The notes below the pieces were generated by a model that saw only the letters and a program-made list of their open reading frames with translations, was not told the origin of the DNA and ran no database searches. Position numbers and translations under genes: made by a program. Below, piece by piece: positions 42,769 to 52,660 of a stretch of 64,000 bases of DNA. The stretch comes from Streptomyces pacificus (GTDB lineage: Bacteria; Actinomycetota; Actinomycetes; Streptomycetales; Streptomycetaceae), in contig NZ_BLLG01000011.1 in the NCBI RefSeq assembly GCF_011766325.1, forward strand, positions 1-64,000, given 5' to 3'. Within the stretch, counting starts at the first letter, position 1. The number at the start of each line of letters is the position of its first letter.

Positions 42769-44121
42769 TTACCCGGGCCGAGCGAACTCGAGACCCCCGC
42801 GCAGCACTCGGGCCAGCGACTCCACGACCTCGGGCTGGTAGTCGTGCGCGGTCCCCAGCCTGAGCCGTTCCAGCGCGGTCAGTGCGCTCCGCACACTGTC
42901 ACCGGTCAGATCGTCGTACGCGTTGACGGCGCGGACGATACGGGCGGGCAGCGGCTGCTCGCGATACGGCTCGGCCTGCCGCTCGACGACCACCGCGACG
43001 GCCGACGGGACCCCGGTCCGGCGGACGACGGCACCGCCCAGCAGGGCGATCCTGCGCTGCTCCGGCGCGGGAAGCAGCGCGGTCGCCCCCGCCGGGACGG
43101 GATCCACCAGGGACAACTGGCCGATGTCGTGCATCAGCGCCGCGTACTCCAGCACGGTCAGGTCGAAACCGGAGAGTCCCATCTCACGGCCGACCAGGGC
43201 GCTCAGGGCCGCGACCCGGCGCGCGTGCCCGTGGGGCGTGTACCCGGCGACCTCGGTCGCCCGTGCGAGTGAGGCGACGGTCTGCCGGTACGTCGTCCGC
43301 ACCGCCGTGAGCCTCCGTAGCGACAACTGGGTGAGCAGCAGCGGCAGACAGCACAGCGGCAGCGCCCAGGGCCCGGCGACAGCCGTGCCGAGCGCCATCA
43401 CGGCACCGGTCGCCCAGACCGCGCAGCCCGCGCCGGGGAGCGAGCGCAGCTCGTCGCGCAGCAGCGGCCCGAAGGGTACGGGGGGACCTCCCGTGCGCTC
43501 GGCGCCACCGGAGAGGGTGCCAGGCCGCAGCAGCAGGGACGCGAGAACGGCGTCGCACAGTGCGGTGGGCACCAGCACGAGCAGCAGCGCCAGGACGCAG
43601 CCGGGGCCGGTGGCGAGCGATTCCGCGGGTGCGCCCGGGCCGTGGAGGGGCTGGACGCAGACCGCGGCGAAGGCGACGGTGATGATCCTGCGGGCCGCAT
43701 GGCCGAGCGCCGGTCCCCGGCCACGAGCGACCCGTGGGACGGCGCCGGCGAGGACGCCGGCCGTGACCACCGCCACGGTCTGCGGAAAGCCGTGCGCGGT
43801 GGCGTGCCCGGCGTTCGCGCCCAGCAGGGCGTAGCCGAGCGCGCTCGCGGCCCCGAAAGGGGCGGGCTCCCGCTCTCCCGGCCCGGCTCGGCGGCCGGCG
43901 AGTTCGCCCATCGCGACCATCAGGCCGAACGTCAGAGCGACCACGGGTTCGGTGACCCCCTGCCACCCGGTCCACCCGAGCCCGGCCGCGGCGAGCACGA
44001 CGGCCGCGGCGTTCACGGCGGCCGCGGCGTTCACGGCGGTGACGGCCTTGACCACCTTGACGGCGAAGGCCGCGAAGGCCGCGAAGACCGCGAAGACGGC
44101 GCCCGGTGCGGTCGGCCTCAT
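42769..44121 (-). CDS. HD-domain membrane protein with degenerate HD-GYP module
   Basis: A 450-residue protein. The first 270 residues are hydrophobic, with about 7-8 helices (AVNAAAVVLAAAGLGWTGWQ, VLALLLVLVPTALCDAVLAS, LPLCCLPLLLTQLSLRRL). The C-terminal domain keeps an HD pair (YAALMHDIGQLSLVDPV) and the late segment RIVRAVNAYDDLTGD. It lacks the HHE...GYP stretch, replaced by VVVERQAEPYREQPLPA, so c-di-GMP hydrolysis is doubtful. The start ATG overlaps the stop of the upstream HD-GYP gene (ATGA), so the two are translated together. It may be a regulatory partner of the active copy. Confidence 0.85.
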   Translation of the reverse strand: MRPTAPGAVFAVFAAFAAFAVKVVKAVTAVNAAAAVNAAAVVLAAAGLGWTGWQGVTEPVVALTFGLMVAMGELAGRRAGPGEREPAPFGAASALGYALLGANAGHATAHGFPQTVAVVTAGVLAGAVPRVARGRGPALGHAARRIITVAFAAVCVQPLHGPGAPAESLATGPGCVLALLLVLVPTALCDAVLASLLLRPGTLSGGAERTGGPPVPFGPLLRDELRSLPGAGCAVWATGAVMALGTAVAGPWALPLCCLPLLLTQLSLRRLTAVRTTYRQTVASLARATEVAGYTPHGHARRVAALSALVGREMGLSGFDLTVLEYAALMHDIGQLSLVDPVPAGATALLPAPEQRRIALLGGAVVRRTGVPSAVAVVVERQAEPYREQPLPARIVRAVNAYDDLTGDSVRSALTALERLRLGTAHDYQPEVVESLARVLRGGLEFARPG

Positions 44122-45500
44122 CCGCCCCGCCGGTGCCGGAAGGCCGATGCCGCGCCCGGCGGAGCCGGCGCACCGCCGCGTCCGCGGGGCGGCTGTGCGG
44201 GCACGGCCGGCTCGTCCGCGGTGACGGCGCCCTCCCAGCCGTGGCGTTCCAGGGCGCGGACGAGGGCCCGCACCATCCGCGGGTCGAACTGGGTGCCCGC
44301 GCATCGCCTGAGTTCCTCGACCGCGGTGTGCACCGGCCGCGCCCTGCGGTAGGAGCGGGTCGAGGTCATGGCGTCGAAGGCGTCGGCGACGGCGACGACA
44401 CGGGCGGCCTCGGGGATCTGCCGTCCGGCGAGTCCGCAGGGGTAGCCGCTGCCATCGAGTCGCTCGTGGTGGTGGAGGATCGCGGCCCTGGCCTCGCCGA
44501 GGAAGCCGATGCCCCGGACGATCTCGTGCCCGTACTCGGGGTGCAGCTCGATCACCCGCCGCTCTTCGGGGGTCAGCGGGCCGTCCTTGCGCAGCACCCG
44601 GGTGGGGACACCGAGCTTGCCCACGTCGTGGAGGATGCCCGCGATGCGGAGCACCTCGAGCCGTTCCCCGTCCATGCCGAGCTCCCGGGCGATCAGCACG
44701 CTCGCCCGGCCCACCCGCTCGCTGTGCCCTCCGGTGTAGCGGTCCTTGATGTCGACGGCCTGGACGAGCGCGCGGACGGTGCACCGGTGGGCGCGCTGCT
44801 CGCGGTGGTGCCGCGCGGGGACCCGACTCGACAGGTACACGGGCAGCAGCACGAGGAGCGCGGCCGGCGGGCCGTAGGCGCTCCGCCACATGACGGCCGC
44901 CATCAGCCCGGCCAGCCCGTGGAGGAGGTGCGGGCCGAGTGACCGGGACAGCAACCCGCGCCAGGCGGCCCGTACCGGCACCCGTTCGGCGGTGGCGAGG
45001 ATGCCCCCGTCCAGGGCTGTGACGGCCAGGCAACAGGCCAGCACCGCGGCCCCGGCCGGGACCAGGGCGTACGGGAGCGCGGGGCCTGCCAGGGCTGCCG
45101 GACCACCGCACAGCGCCGCCGCGCCGGAAGCGGCCGCCGCGGCCAGGGCGAGCCGGGCGGCCCGCCAGGCCCGCCGGGCACCTGCCGGGCGCCGGTCCAC
45201 GTGTCCGAGCAGGGCCGCCGGTACCGCGGCCAGCGCGGCCCCGGCGGGCGGCAGGAGCAGGGCGGCGGCGAACAGGACGGGGAGGAACGGTCCGGACCCG
45301 GCCGGGGCGGACTCCCCGAGCAGCCGCCCGGGGATCCGGCGGCGCCCCGGCATCTCGCCCAGGGCGTGCAGCCCGGCCAGCAGCGCCACGGCGGTCCAGG
45401 GCGTGTCCGCTCCCGGGCGCAGCGCGGGCAGGGCGCATACTCCTGCGCCCACCACCGCGCACAGGATGTATGCGCGCGCCGGTCCGGGAATGCGTTTCAC
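44118..45500 (-). CDS. HD-GYP domain membrane phosphodiesterase
   Basis: A 460-residue protein. About seven hydrophobic helices (residues 8-240) precede a complete HD-GYP domain: AVDIKDRYTGGHSERVGRAS, LRIAGILHDVGKLGVPTRVL, HPEYGHEIVRGI, ILHHHERLDGSGYPCGLAGR and VADAFDAMTSTRSYRRARP. Such domains hydrolyse c-di-GMP, a key brake on Streptomyces sporulation. The sensing part is the membrane region. The start at 45500 is MKRIPGPARAYILC. The downstream HD gene overlaps by four bases. Confidence 0.9.
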   Translation of the reverse strand: MKRIPGPARAYILCAVVGAGVCALPALRPGADTPWTAVALLAGLHALGEMPGRRRIPGRLLGESAPAGSGPFLPVLFAAALLLPPAGAALAAVPAALLGHVDRRPAGARRAWRAARLALAAAAASGAAALCGGPAALAGPALPYALVPAGAAVLACCLAVTALDGGILATAERVPVRAAWRGLLSRSLGPHLLHGLAGLMAAVMWRSAYGPPAALLVLLPVYLSSRVPARHHREQRAHRCTVRALVQAVDIKDRYTGGHSERVGRASVLIARELGMDGERLEVLRIAGILHDVGKLGVPTRVLRKDGPLTPEERRVIELHPEYGHEIVRGIGFLGEARAAILHHHERLDGSGYPCGLAGRQIPEAARVVAVADAFDAMTSTRSYRRARPVHTAVEELRRCAGTQFDPRMVRALVRALERHGWEGAVTADEPAVPAQPPRGRGGAPAPPGAASAFRHRRGG

Positions 45501-45713
45501 CCGCCGTCAGCCTCCTTGCCCCCAAACAGAGCGTCAGGCTAGCGAGTTGTTCACATCCGGACGTTTGGTTGCGGCCGATTGGCACCATCGGGTGACAGGC
45601 GCGCATATGTGCGCATAGGGACGCGGAACGCGGGACGGACACCGCCCTCGGACATCACCGGTTCCGGCCCCTTACGGGGCCATGCCGCCGGGTCCGCCCA
45701 CCGGCCGGGCCGG

Positions 45714-46031
45714 CTACTCGGCCGGGCTCGGCACGTCCGCCGGGCCCTCGGTCACATCATGGTCGGGCACGGTCTCGCCCGCCCTGATGAGCTCGATCCG
45801 GCCCATGACCTTCGCACGCAGGTCCACCGGCACGTCGTCATGGCCGCAGCAGCGCTTGACGAGCTTCTTCACCGCCTGCTCCAGGCCGTACTTCTCCAGA
45901 CAGGGGGAGCACTCCTCGAAGTGCACCTCGAACTTGGTGCAGTCGGCATCGGGCATCTCACGGTCGAGGAACTCGTAGAGATGATCGAGTACCTCCGCGC
46001 AGTCAGTCTCGTGCGGCTCTCCGCAGCTCAT
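45714..46031 (-). CDS. rsrA: Redox-sensing zinc anti-sigma factor RsrA
   Basis: A 105-residue ZAS protein. The zinc/thiol switch is Cys11, His37, Cys41 and Cys44 ([14 protein letters not shown]), the same positions as in S. coelicolor RsrA. Cys3, Cys31, Cys61 and Cys62 are additional. Reduced RsrA binds and inhibits SigR. Oxidation forms a disulfide, expels zinc and frees the sigma factor. Its ATG overlaps the sigR stop by four bases, ensuring coupled synthesis. Confidence 0.97.
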   Translation of the reverse strand: MSCGEPHETDCAEVLDHLYEFLDREMPDADCTKFEVHFEECSPCLEKYGLEQAVKKLVKRCCGHDDVPVDLRAKVMGRIELIRAGETVPDHDVTEGPADVPSPAE

Positions 46032-46675
46032 GAGCCCGCGCCTTTCCGATCGTTCGTCGACTCCCCGGCGCCCGCGGGAACGAGCCCGCGCTCGCGGGCG
46101 TAGTCCTCCAGCATGCCGCGCAGCTGGCGGCGGCCGCGGTGCAGCCGGGACATCACCGTACCGATGGGCGTCCCCATGATGTCCGCGATCTCCTTGTACG
46201 CAAAGCCCTCGACATCGGCGAGGTAGACGGCGATGCGGAACTCCTCGGGAATCGCCTGCAGGGCCTCCTTGACGTCCGAGTCCGGCAGATGGTCGAGCGC
46301 CTGGGACTCGGCCGAGCGCAGACCGGTCGACATGTGCGACTCGGCACGGGCGAGCTGCCAGTCCTCGATCTCCTCCGCCGCGCTGCGCTGCGGTTCGCGC
46401 TGCTTCTTGCGGTAGGAGTTGATGAAGGTGTTCGTGAGGATGCGGTACATCCACGCCTTGAGGTTCGTGCCCTCGCGGAACTGGTGGAACGAGCCGTAGG
46501 CCTTGGCGTACGTCTCCTGCACCAGGTCCTCGGCATCGGCCGGATTGCGTGTCATGCGCAGGGCCGCCGAGTACATCTGGTCGAGGTAGCCGAGGGCGTC
46601 CCGCTCGAATCGCGCGTTGCGCTCGGCGGCCGTCTCTTCCGTGCTGCCGTCGTCGGTCCCAGTGACCGGACCCAC
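46028..46675 (-). CDS. sigR: Thiol-oxidative-stress sigma factor SigR
   Basis: From GTG 46675 ([14 protein letters not shown]) the product is about 215 residues. An upstream in-frame ATG at 46840 adds exactly 55 residues ([17 protein letters not shown]...), corresponding to the unstable autoinduced sigma-R' of S. coelicolor. ECF region 2 reads [40 protein letters not shown] and [17 protein letters not shown]. Region 4 reads [20 protein letters not shown] and [20 protein letters not shown]. It directs thioredoxin, mycothiol and protein-quality genes. The sigma-R promoter at 46884-46910 makes the long-form transcript. Confidence 0.97.
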   Translation of the reverse strand: MGPVTGTDDGSTEETAAERNARFERDALGYLDQMYSAALRMTRNPADAEDLVQETYAKAYGSFHQFREGTNLKAWMYRILTNTFINSYRKKQREPQRSAAEEIEDWQLARAESHMSTGLRSAESQALDHLPDSDVKEALQAIPEEFRIAVYLADVEGFAYKEIADIMGTPIGTVMSRLHRGRRQLRGMLEDYARERGLVPAGAGESTNDRKGAGS

Positions 46676-46840
46676 CTCCTCCAACGCTGTGGCGGGACCG
46701 AGACCGGACCCGCTCGAATCGGAGGATAGACGACCAACCACTCCGCCCGCCGCCCGAGTCGTCGCCGTCTTCGGTGCGGGCAGCACGGTCCAGTCGAGGT
46801 CGGCGGCCTGCGACCGGTTCGGGCAGATGGTCGAACCCAT

Positions 46841-47183
46841 GCGACGGACTCCCTCTCCACTCTCCTGTGCTGACGTGCTGCACAACAGGGATCGCGCCCT
46901 CCGCTATTCCCGGACGATTCCCGGACGATTCCCGGCGGGGGACCCGGTTGCCCACGGGCGGGACCGCGCGGGCGGCGCGGCTCATCCTGTCGGGGCGGGG
47001 GCACCCGGCCGCCCGCCGGAGGACCCCGTCTGCGACCCGGCGCACACCGCTGGGTAAGCCAGTCGGGAGCCGGCCTGAAACCGGGCGGGAAGCCGGGCGG
47101 AAACAACCGGTCGAAAGCCATCGAAAGCCACGTCGTGAAGCACCGGCAGCAAGCCGGGAGCCGGCCGGCAGCGGCCACCGGTG
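46841..47183. other. sigR upstream region
   Basis: About 340 bases holding the sigma-R-dependent promoter (46884-46910), three 11-bp GGGAATCGTCC-type repeats and purine-rich GGAAAGCC-type repeats near 47075-47140. No gene is visible. Confidence 0.6.
46884..46910 (-). promoter_or_regulatory. Sigma-R-dependent autoregulatory promoter of sigR
   Basis: On the minus strand GGAAT (complement of 46906-46910) and GTT (complement of 46884-46886) are separated by exactly 19 bases, matching the GGAAT-N18/19-GTT consensus. Transcription would begin near 46877, just upstream of the ATG at 46840, so this promoter expresses the extended sigma-R'. The -35 GGGAAT is repeated twice more at 11-bp steps upstream (46917 and 46928). 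Confidence 0.88.
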
Positions 47184-47819
47184 TCACACCAGGGCGGTAA
47201 TCCACGTCCGCACGCCGGCCACGACAACACCCAGTGCCTCCTGTCTGGTCAGGGCGGCCCGCTTGGGCACCGCGAGCCCGTGGTCGGCGGCGTCCACCGC
47301 GATCAGCTCGTACGCACCGTCCGGGAACTCCTCCGGTCTGCCGAACGGGTCGCTGCCGCCCTGGACGACCAGGACCGGCACCCCGGCGCCCAGCAGCTCC
47401 TCCGCGCGGGACTTCTCCGGCCTTCCCGGCGGATGCAGCGGGAAGCTCAGTGCGAGGACGGCGCCCGCGCCCAGCTCACGGGCGGTCCGGCAGGCCACCC
47501 GCGCTCCCGCGCTGCGTCCGCCCGCGACGATCGGCAGCCCCCGCTCCTGCAGGGCGGGCCAGAGGCCCCGCCAGGCGGTGTCCAGGGTCTTCGGCGCGGG
47601 CGCGATTCTCTTCCCCGCGACCCGCCACGGCTGCTCCACCAGGGCCACGGTGACCCCGGCGGGTGGCAGCGCGGCCGCGAGGGCCCGCAGGTCCGGGGCG
47701 TCGACGCCGCCGCCCGCGCCGTGGCCCAACGCCAGGACCGCGCGCGCCCGGCCCGATGCCGGGCGCCAGGTGATGCGCGCGTCCCCGGCCGGTGTCCCTA
47801 CGATCTCGCTCTCGCCCAC
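47184..47819 (-). CDS. Alpha/beta-hydrolase family protein (KANL3/Tex30-like)
   Basis: A 211-residue small alpha/beta hydrolase. The oxyanion region is [20 protein letters not shown], the nucleophile elbow [10 protein letters not shown] (G-x-S-x-G), the aspartate [12 protein letters not shown] and the histidine [11 protein letters not shown]. The length and GHGAGGG motif place it in the KANL3/Tex30 or dienelactone-hydrolase-like group. The substrate is unknown. The ATG at 47819 gives [18 protein letters not shown]. It lies upstream of the sigR promoter region in the same orientation as the SRAP gene. Confidence 0.87.
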   Translation of the reverse strand: MGESEIVGTPAGDARITWRPASGRARAVLALGHGAGGGVDAPDLRALAAALPPAGVTVALVEQPWRVAGKRIAPAPKTLDTAWRGLWPALQERGLPIVAGGRSAGARVACRTARELGAGAVLALSFPLHPPGRPEKSRAEELLGAGVPVLVVQGGSDPFGRPEEFPDGAYELIAVDAADHGLAVPKRAALTRQEALGVVVAGVRTWITALV

Positions 47820-47871
47820 CGCAGCAGTGTCACATCAGAGCCCCGGGAACCGCGGCAAGGAGTCAACGGCG

Positions 47872-47907
47872 TCAAAGGATTCAAAGGAGTCAAAGGAGTC
47901 AAAGGAT
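47872..47907. repeat. 9-bp tandem repeat x4 (TCAAAGGAK)
   Basis: Four copies start at 47872, 47881, 47890 and 47899 and end directly at the SRAP stop codon (47908). They are unusually A-rich for this chromosome. The repeats occupy the gap between the SRAP and hydrolase genes. Confidence 0.92.
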
Positions 47908-48723
47908 TCAGAAGAGCGTGCCGACCTCGGGGGCGGCCAGTTCCTCGACCAGCTCGGGCCCGTTGTTGCGGACGTTGGAGACGGCCGTGCCCACCGGGTA
48001 GGCGCGCATCAGCCCCGTGGGCGGCGGTGCCAGCAGTCCGCGCAGCTCGTCCGGGTCGGTACGGGACGGGTCCAGCCAGGCGTCCCAGCGGTCCTCCGTG
48101 AGCATCAGCGGCATCCGCGGGTGGATGTCGGACAGCGAACGGGGTCCTTCGGCAGGCGCGACCCCCAGCGGCCCGGTCTCCGCCTCGGTCGTGATCACGG
48201 AGCAGGTCGCCCACCAGGACCGGGGATGGTCGTCCGGCAGCGAACGGTCGCGCCAGAACTCGTACAGCCCGGCCATGGCGAAGACGGAGCCGTCGGCCGG
48301 GGTCACGAAGTACGGCTGCTTGCGGGGCCGTTTCTTCCTCCCCTTCACCTCCAGCTCGCGCTCCTCGCTGCCGGTGACCCACTCGTAGTACCCGTCCGCC
48401 GGCAGGATGCAGCGCCGGGCCCGGAAGGGCCGGCGAAAGGAGGGCTTCTCGTGGACGGTCTCGGCCCGGGCGTTGATCATCCGGGCCGCGCCCTCCGGGT
48501 TCCCGGCGAAGGACGGGACGAGTCCCCATCGGAGCTTCCGCAGCTGCCGAACCGGACGGCGGTCGTCCGCATCCTTCAGAGGACGTTCGAGCACCGCGAG
48601 GACCTCTTTGGTGGGGGCCACGTTCCAGTCGGGAGCCAGTTCCCGGGACGACTCCCACTTCTCCACCCGGAAGAGCCCCGCAAGGTCCTCGGGCCTCCGG
48701 CTCGCCGCGTACCGTCCGCACAT
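47908..48723 (-). CDS. SOS response-associated peptidase / abasic-site cross-linker (SRAP, YedK/HMCES)
   Basis: A 271-residue SRAP protein. The invariant Cys2 directly after the initiator Met ([18 protein letters not shown]) forms a thiazolidine with abasic DNA. Conserved active-site segments are [56 protein letters not shown] and [12 protein letters not shown] (with catalytic histidine). The ATG at 48723 must be the start. A TTG six bases upstream would bury the Cys. It protects single-stranded DNA abasic sites during replication. Confidence 0.95.
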   Translation of the reverse strand: MCGRYAASRRPEDLAGLFRVEKWESSRELAPDWNVAPTKEVLAVLERPLKDADDRRPVRQLRKLRWGLVPSFAGNPEGAARMINARAETVHEKPSFRRPFRARRCILPADGYYEWVTGSEERELEVKGRKKRPRKQPYFVTPADGSVFAMAGLYEFWRDRSLPDDHPRSWWATCSVITTEAETGPLGVAPAEGPRSLSDIHPRMPLMLTEDRWDAWLDPSRTDPDELRGLLAPPPTGLMRAYPVGTAVSNVRNNGPELVEELAAPEVGTLF

Positions 48724-49387
48724 CTCCAACCGCCCCTCCGGCCTCGCGGAAACACCGGATCATTCCGCTTCGGCCGCGCCGTCGGCACAGCCCCCGGCAG
48801 CACCCCGTGCGTCGGCCCGGCCGCCGGGGCCGGGGCGGCCGGGCGGCGTGATGCCGGTACGGGTCCGCCGTGTCCGCTCGGTCCTCGATCTTTCTGGCTC
48901 TTTCCGGTCTCTCCGGGTCTCTCCGGGTCGCCCTGGGTCGCGCTGACCTCGTGCTCCCGTCACCGGGACACGTCCAAGAGTGCCAGACCGCCGCCGGGCA
49001 CGGTTTCCGTACCGGTGTCACCGGGTGTGGGGCGACGGACCGCTGAAGCGCGCACCCTCCGGGGACGCCTGCCGGCGGGGGGCGGGATGGCGTCGGGGCC
49101 GGCCGCCGGCACTCCCCCGGTGCCCCGAGGACGGCGCCGAGCCGGCACCGGTGCGGCAGGAGCCCGGACCACCCCGCGCGGCCCTCACCTGGCGATCCAC
49201 CGGTGGTCCTGCGGTGATCCGCATGTTTGCCGGCGGGAACGATCGCTGCCGCACCGACGTCTCAGATACCGTCCCCGTCCCCGCCGTCCCCGTCCCCGCC
49301 GTCCCCGCCGTCCCCGCCGTCCCCGCCATCGCCATCACGTCCGCGCCGGACCGCCCGCCCCGAGCCCCCCGAGGAGCCACCCCGTAC
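48724..49387. other. Long non-coding stretch between SRAP and M50 genes
   Basis: About 660 bases between divergent genes. It contains a CGG/CCG-rich hairpin-prone zone at 48795-48850, short TCTCCGGG repeats at 48905-48935 and the GTCCCCGCC repeat array. The open frames on both strands are of low complexity and are not supported as genes. Confidence 0.5.
49271..49329. repeat. GTCCCCGCC tandem repeat
   Basis: Six to seven 9-bp units, two shortened to GTCCCC, form an unbroken array ending 59 bases before the M50 protease start. The strand asymmetry (C-rich top strand) is extreme. Confidence 0.9.
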
Positions 49388-50080
49388 ATGGTCACATTCG
49401 AGATCTTCGCGACCCAGCCGGCTCCCGACCGCTGGCTGGTCATAGGCACGGCCGTGCTCGCCCTGGCCGCGGTCGTCCCGTCGGCGATATGGCGGCTGTC
49501 CCGCAACGCCGTCACCATCGCCCACGAGGGCGGGCACGGCCTGATCGCCCTGGCCACCGGCCGGCGTCTGGAGGGCATCCGGCTGCACTCCGACACCAGC
49601 GGACTGACGGTCAGCCGCGGCAGACCGACCGGACCCGGCATGATCCTCACGGCGGCCGCGGGCTACACCGCCCCGCCGCTGCTCGGGCTCGGCGGCGCCT
49701 GGCTGCTCGCCTCGCACCGCATCACCCTGCTGCTGTGGGTCGCCACCGCGCTGCTGATCGCGATGCTGGTGATGATCCGCAACGCGTACGGGGCGCTCAC
49801 CGTGGTCCTCACCGGCGCCGCGTTCCTGCTGGTGTCCTGGCTCACCGAACCGGAGGTGCAGGCGGCGTTCGCCTACGCGGCCGTGTGGTTCCTGCTGCTG
49901 GGCGGCGTCCGGCCGCCCTTCGAACTGCAGGTCAAGCGCCGCCACGGGGGTGCGCCGGACTCGGACGCGGACCAGCTGGCGAGGATGACGCACGTCCCGC
50001 CCGCGGTGTGGCTGTTCCTCTTCCACGCCGTGTCGCTGTGCTCCCTGATCGGGGGCGGCCGCTGGCTGCTCGATCCCTGA
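49388..50080 (+). CDS. M50 family membrane metallopeptidase
   Basis: A 230-residue membrane protein with about six helices. The zinc site is [16 protein letters not shown] (HExxH) inside an early helix. The later hydrophobic segments include [20 protein letters not shown] and [19 protein letters not shown]. The length and HEGGH suit the compact peptidase-M50B-like subgroup, a possible intramembrane protease, but the second (aspartate) ligand motif is not clear, so activity is uncertain. ATG 49388 gives [18 protein letters not shown]. It runs toward aroA with 68 bases between. Confidence 0.85.
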   Translation: MVTFEIFATQPAPDRWLVIGTAVLALAAVVPSAIWRLSRNAVTIAHEGGHGLIALATGRRLEGIRLHSDTSGLTVSRGRPTGPGMILTAAAGYTAPPLLGLGGAWLLASHRITLLLWVATALLIAMLVMIRNAYGALTVVLTGAAFLLVSWLTEPEVQAAFAYAAVWFLLLGGVRPPFELQVKRRHGGAPDSDADQLARMTHVPPAVWLFLFHAVSLCSLIGGGRWLLDP

Positions 50081-50148
50081 CCGGTCGGGGTGCCGGGCGA
50101 CCGGCCGGCGAGCGACCGGGCCTCCGCGGGGCCACTAAAGTGTGGGCC

Positions 50149-51489
50149 ATGACCGAGAGCCCCGTGCACACCGCCCTTTGGCCCGCCCCCCACGCGAGTG
50201 GGCCCGTCGACGCGACGGTCACCGTTCCCGGATCGAAGTCGGTCACCAACCGCGCGCTGGTACTCGCCGCGCTGGCCGCGGAACCGGGCTGGCTGCGCCG
50301 CCCGCTGAGGTCCCGGGACACCCTGCTGATGGCGGATGCGCTGCGCGCCATGGGCGTCGGCATCGAGGAGCAGGTCTCCTCCAGCTCCACCGCGACCGGC
50401 GGCCCCGACAGCGGCGAGGCGTGGCGGATCATCCCGGCCGGGCTGCACGGACCCGCGGCGGTCGACGTCGGCAACGCGGGCACGGTGATGCGCTTCCTGC
50501 CGCCGGTCGCCGCCCTCGCCGACGGCTCCGTCCGCTTCGACGGCGACCCCCGCTCCTACGAGCGTCCGCTCGGCGAGGTGATCCGCGCCCTGCGGGCCCT
50601 GGGTGCCCGGATCGACGACGGCGGCCGCGGCGCGCTCCCGCTGACGGTGCACGGCCGCGGGGCGCTGGACGGCGGCGAGGTGGAGATCGACGCCTCCTCG
50701 TCCTCCCAGTTCGTCTCCGCGCTGCTGCTCTCCTCCCCCCGCTTCAACCAGGGGCTGGAGGTCCGGCACCGGGGCTCGCGGCTGCCGTCCATGCCGCACA
50801 TCCGGATGACCGTCGACATGCTCCGCGCGGTCGGCGCGCAGGTGGACGAGCCGGAGACCGGCGGTGAGCCGGACGTCTGGCGGGTCCGCAGCGGCGCCCT
50901 GCTCGGCCGGGACCTGACCGTGGAGCCGGATCTCTCCAACGCCCAGCCCTTCCTGGCCGCGGCACTGGTCACCGGCGGCCGGGTGACCGTCCCGGACTGG
51001 CCGGAGCGGACCACCCAGCCCGGTGACGCCCTGCGGGGGATCTTCACCGAAATGGGCGGTTCGTACGAGTTGACCGAGGCCGGGCTGACCTTCACCGGTT
51101 CCGGCCGGATCCACGGCGTCGACGTCGACCTGGGCGAGGTCGGCGAGCTGACCCCGGGCATCGCTGCGGTGGCCGCACTGGCCGACTCCCCCTCCACGCT
51201 GCGCGGCGTCGCGCATCTGCGGCTGCACGAGACGGACCGCCTCGCGGCCCTGACCAAGGAGATCAACGAGCTCGGCGGCGATGTCACCGAGACGGAGGAC
51301 GGTCTGCACATCCGGCCGCGCCCGCTGCACGGCGGGGTGTTCCACACGTACGACGACCACCGGATGGCCACGGCCGGCGCGCTCATCGGTCTGGCCGTCG
51401 CGGGCGTGGAGGTCGAGAACGTCGCGACGACCGCCAAGACCCTGCCCGACTTCCCGAGGATGTGGACCGACATGCTCGCGGGGAACTGA
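50149..51489 (+). CDS. aroA: 3-phosphoshikimate 1-carboxyvinyltransferase (EPSP synthase)
   Basis: A 446-residue enzyme of the shikimate pathway joining shikimate-3-phosphate and phosphoenolpyruvate. Key segments: [20 protein letters not shown] (PEP site), [20 protein letters not shown] (G-N-A-G-T), [26 protein letters not shown] and [17 protein letters not shown]. The usual GNAGTA alanine is valine here and the first motif is PGSKSVTNR, so its class could differ from the glyphosate-sensitive type. ATG 50149 is clear. The downstream rsgA follows after 15 bases, so they form an operon. Confidence 0.96.
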   Translation: MTESPVHTALWPAPHASGPVDATVTVPGSKSVTNRALVLAALAAEPGWLRRPLRSRDTLLMADALRAMGVGIEEQVSSSSTATGGPDSGEAWRIIPAGLHGPAAVDVGNAGTVMRFLPPVAALADGSVRFDGDPRSYERPLGEVIRALRALGARIDDGGRGALPLTVHGRGALDGGEVEIDASSSSQFVSALLLSSPRFNQGLEVRHRGSRLPSMPHIRMTVDMLRAVGAQVDEPETGGEPDVWRVRSGALLGRDLTVEPDLSNAQPFLAAALVTGGRVTVPDWPERTTQPGDALRGIFTEMGGSYELTEAGLTFTGSGRIHGVDVDLGEVGELTPGIAAVAALADSPSTLRGVAHLRLHETDRLAALTKEINELGGDVTETEDGLHIRPRPLHGGVFHTYDDHRMATAGALIGLAVAGVEVENVATTAKTLPDFPRMWTDMLAGN

Positions 51490-51504
51490 GCGGGGCGGCA
51501 CGAG

Positions 51505-52515
51505 ATGCGCCGCTACGGCAAGCACACCGACGAGGACGATGTCCGGGTCCGGCCGAACCGCAAGGGCAACCGGCCCCGTACGAGCATCCGCCCGAAGCAC
51601 GAGGACGCCGCCGAGGGCATGGTCCTGACCGTGGACCGGGGCCGGCTCACCTGCCTCGTGGACGACCGCACCGTCGTGGCGATGAAGGCCCGGGAACTGG
51701 GCCGCAAGGCGGCCGTGGTCGGCGACCGGGTGGAACTGGTCGGCGACCTGTCCGGCGCCAAGGACACGCTCGCCCGTATCGTCCGCATCAGGGAGCGCGC
51801 CTCCGTGCTGCGGCGCACCGCCGACGACGACGACCCCTACGAGCGGGTCGTCGTCGCCAACGCCGACCAGCTGGCGATCGTGACGGCCCTCGCCGATCCG
51901 GAGCCCCGCCCGCGGCTGATCGACCGCTGCCTGGTAGCGGCCTACGACGGCGGCCTGGAACCGCTGCTGGTGCTGACGAAGTCGGACCTGGCCCCGGCAT
52001 CGGCGCTGCTGGACCTGTACGGCGCGCTCGACATCCCCCACGTCGTGACCTCACGCGACGAGCTGGACGCGGGCGAGGCGGCGAGCGTCGTGCGCGAGCA
52101 CCTCGACGGCCGGATCACCGCCTTCGTCGGCCATTCCGGCGTCGGGAAGACCACGCTGGTCAACGCGTTGGTACCGGAGGAGAAGCGGCGCTCGACCGGC
52201 CGGGTCAACGCCGTCACGGGCCGCGGCCGGCACACCACCACCTCCGCGCTGGCCCTGCCGCTGGCCGGCGCGGGAGGCTGGGTGATCGACACTCCGGGTG
52301 TGCGGTCCTTCGGGCTGCACCACGTCGACCCGTCCCGGGTCATCCACGCCTTCCCCGATCTGGAGCCCGGCACGGAGCACTGCCCGCGCGCGTGTTCGCA
52401 CGACGAACCGGACTGCGCCCTGGACGAGTGGGCGGCCCGGGGACACGCCGACCCGGCGCGCCTCTACTCCCTGAGGCGGCTGCTGGCCACCCGGGAGCGA
52501 CGCGAGGGCGACTGA
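51505..52515 (+). CDS. rsgA: Ribosome small-subunit-dependent GTPase A
   Basis: A 336-residue circularly permuted GTPase involved in late 30S maturation. The OB domain covers about residues 35-105. The G motifs appear in permuted order: G4 VLTKSD, then G1 GHSGVGKTTLVNALV, G2 region GRGRHTTTSALA and G3 VIDTPGVRSFGLHH. The C-terminal zinc motif is present (CPRACSHDEPDCALDEW). It follows aroA closely in what is likely one transcript. The N-terminal 30 residues are charged and repetitive. Confidence 0.96.
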   Translation: MRRYGKHTDEDDVRVRPNRKGNRPRTSIRPKHEDAAEGMVLTVDRGRLTCLVDDRTVVAMKARELGRKAAVVGDRVELVGDLSGAKDTLARIVRIRERASVLRRTADDDDPYERVVVANADQLAIVTALADPEPRPRLIDRCLVAAYDGGLEPLLVLTKSDLAPASALLDLYGALDIPHVVTSRDELDAGEAASVVREHLDGRITAFVGHSGVGKTTLVNALVPEEKRRSTGRVNAVTGRGRHTTTSALALPLAGAGGWVIDTPGVRSFGLHHVDPSRVIHAFPDLEPGTEHCPRACSHDEPDCALDEWAARGHADPARLYSLRRLLATRERREGD

Positions 52516-52660
52516 CCCCGCCGGTCCGCCGTCCGCCGTCCGCGCGGGCGGCCGCGGTGCGTGCATAATCACAGCACGTGAGACAAGGCGGTCGCGGTGC
52601 GTGGTACGCGGTGCGCGGTTCAGGGACGCGGGAGGCGCGGGAGACGCGGGAGGCACTGAC

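Noticed and set aside
42769-45642. One 957-residue minus frame covering both HD proteins
   Set aside because: The first half is a shadow of the HD-GYP gene. The real second gene starts at the ATG at 44121 that overlaps the HD-GYP stop.
46774-51489. A 1571-residue plus-strand open frame
   Set aside because: Only its last 446 residues are a gene (aroA). The rest is antisense to sigR, the hydrolase and SRAP genes or crosses gaps, and reads as arginine/proline-rich noise.
52516-52660. Possible guanidine (ykkC) riboswitch upstream of the SugE-like gene
   Set aside because: The conserved guanidine-I or guanidine-III core sequences are not present. The leader is only a GCGGTGCG/GGGAGGCG repeat.
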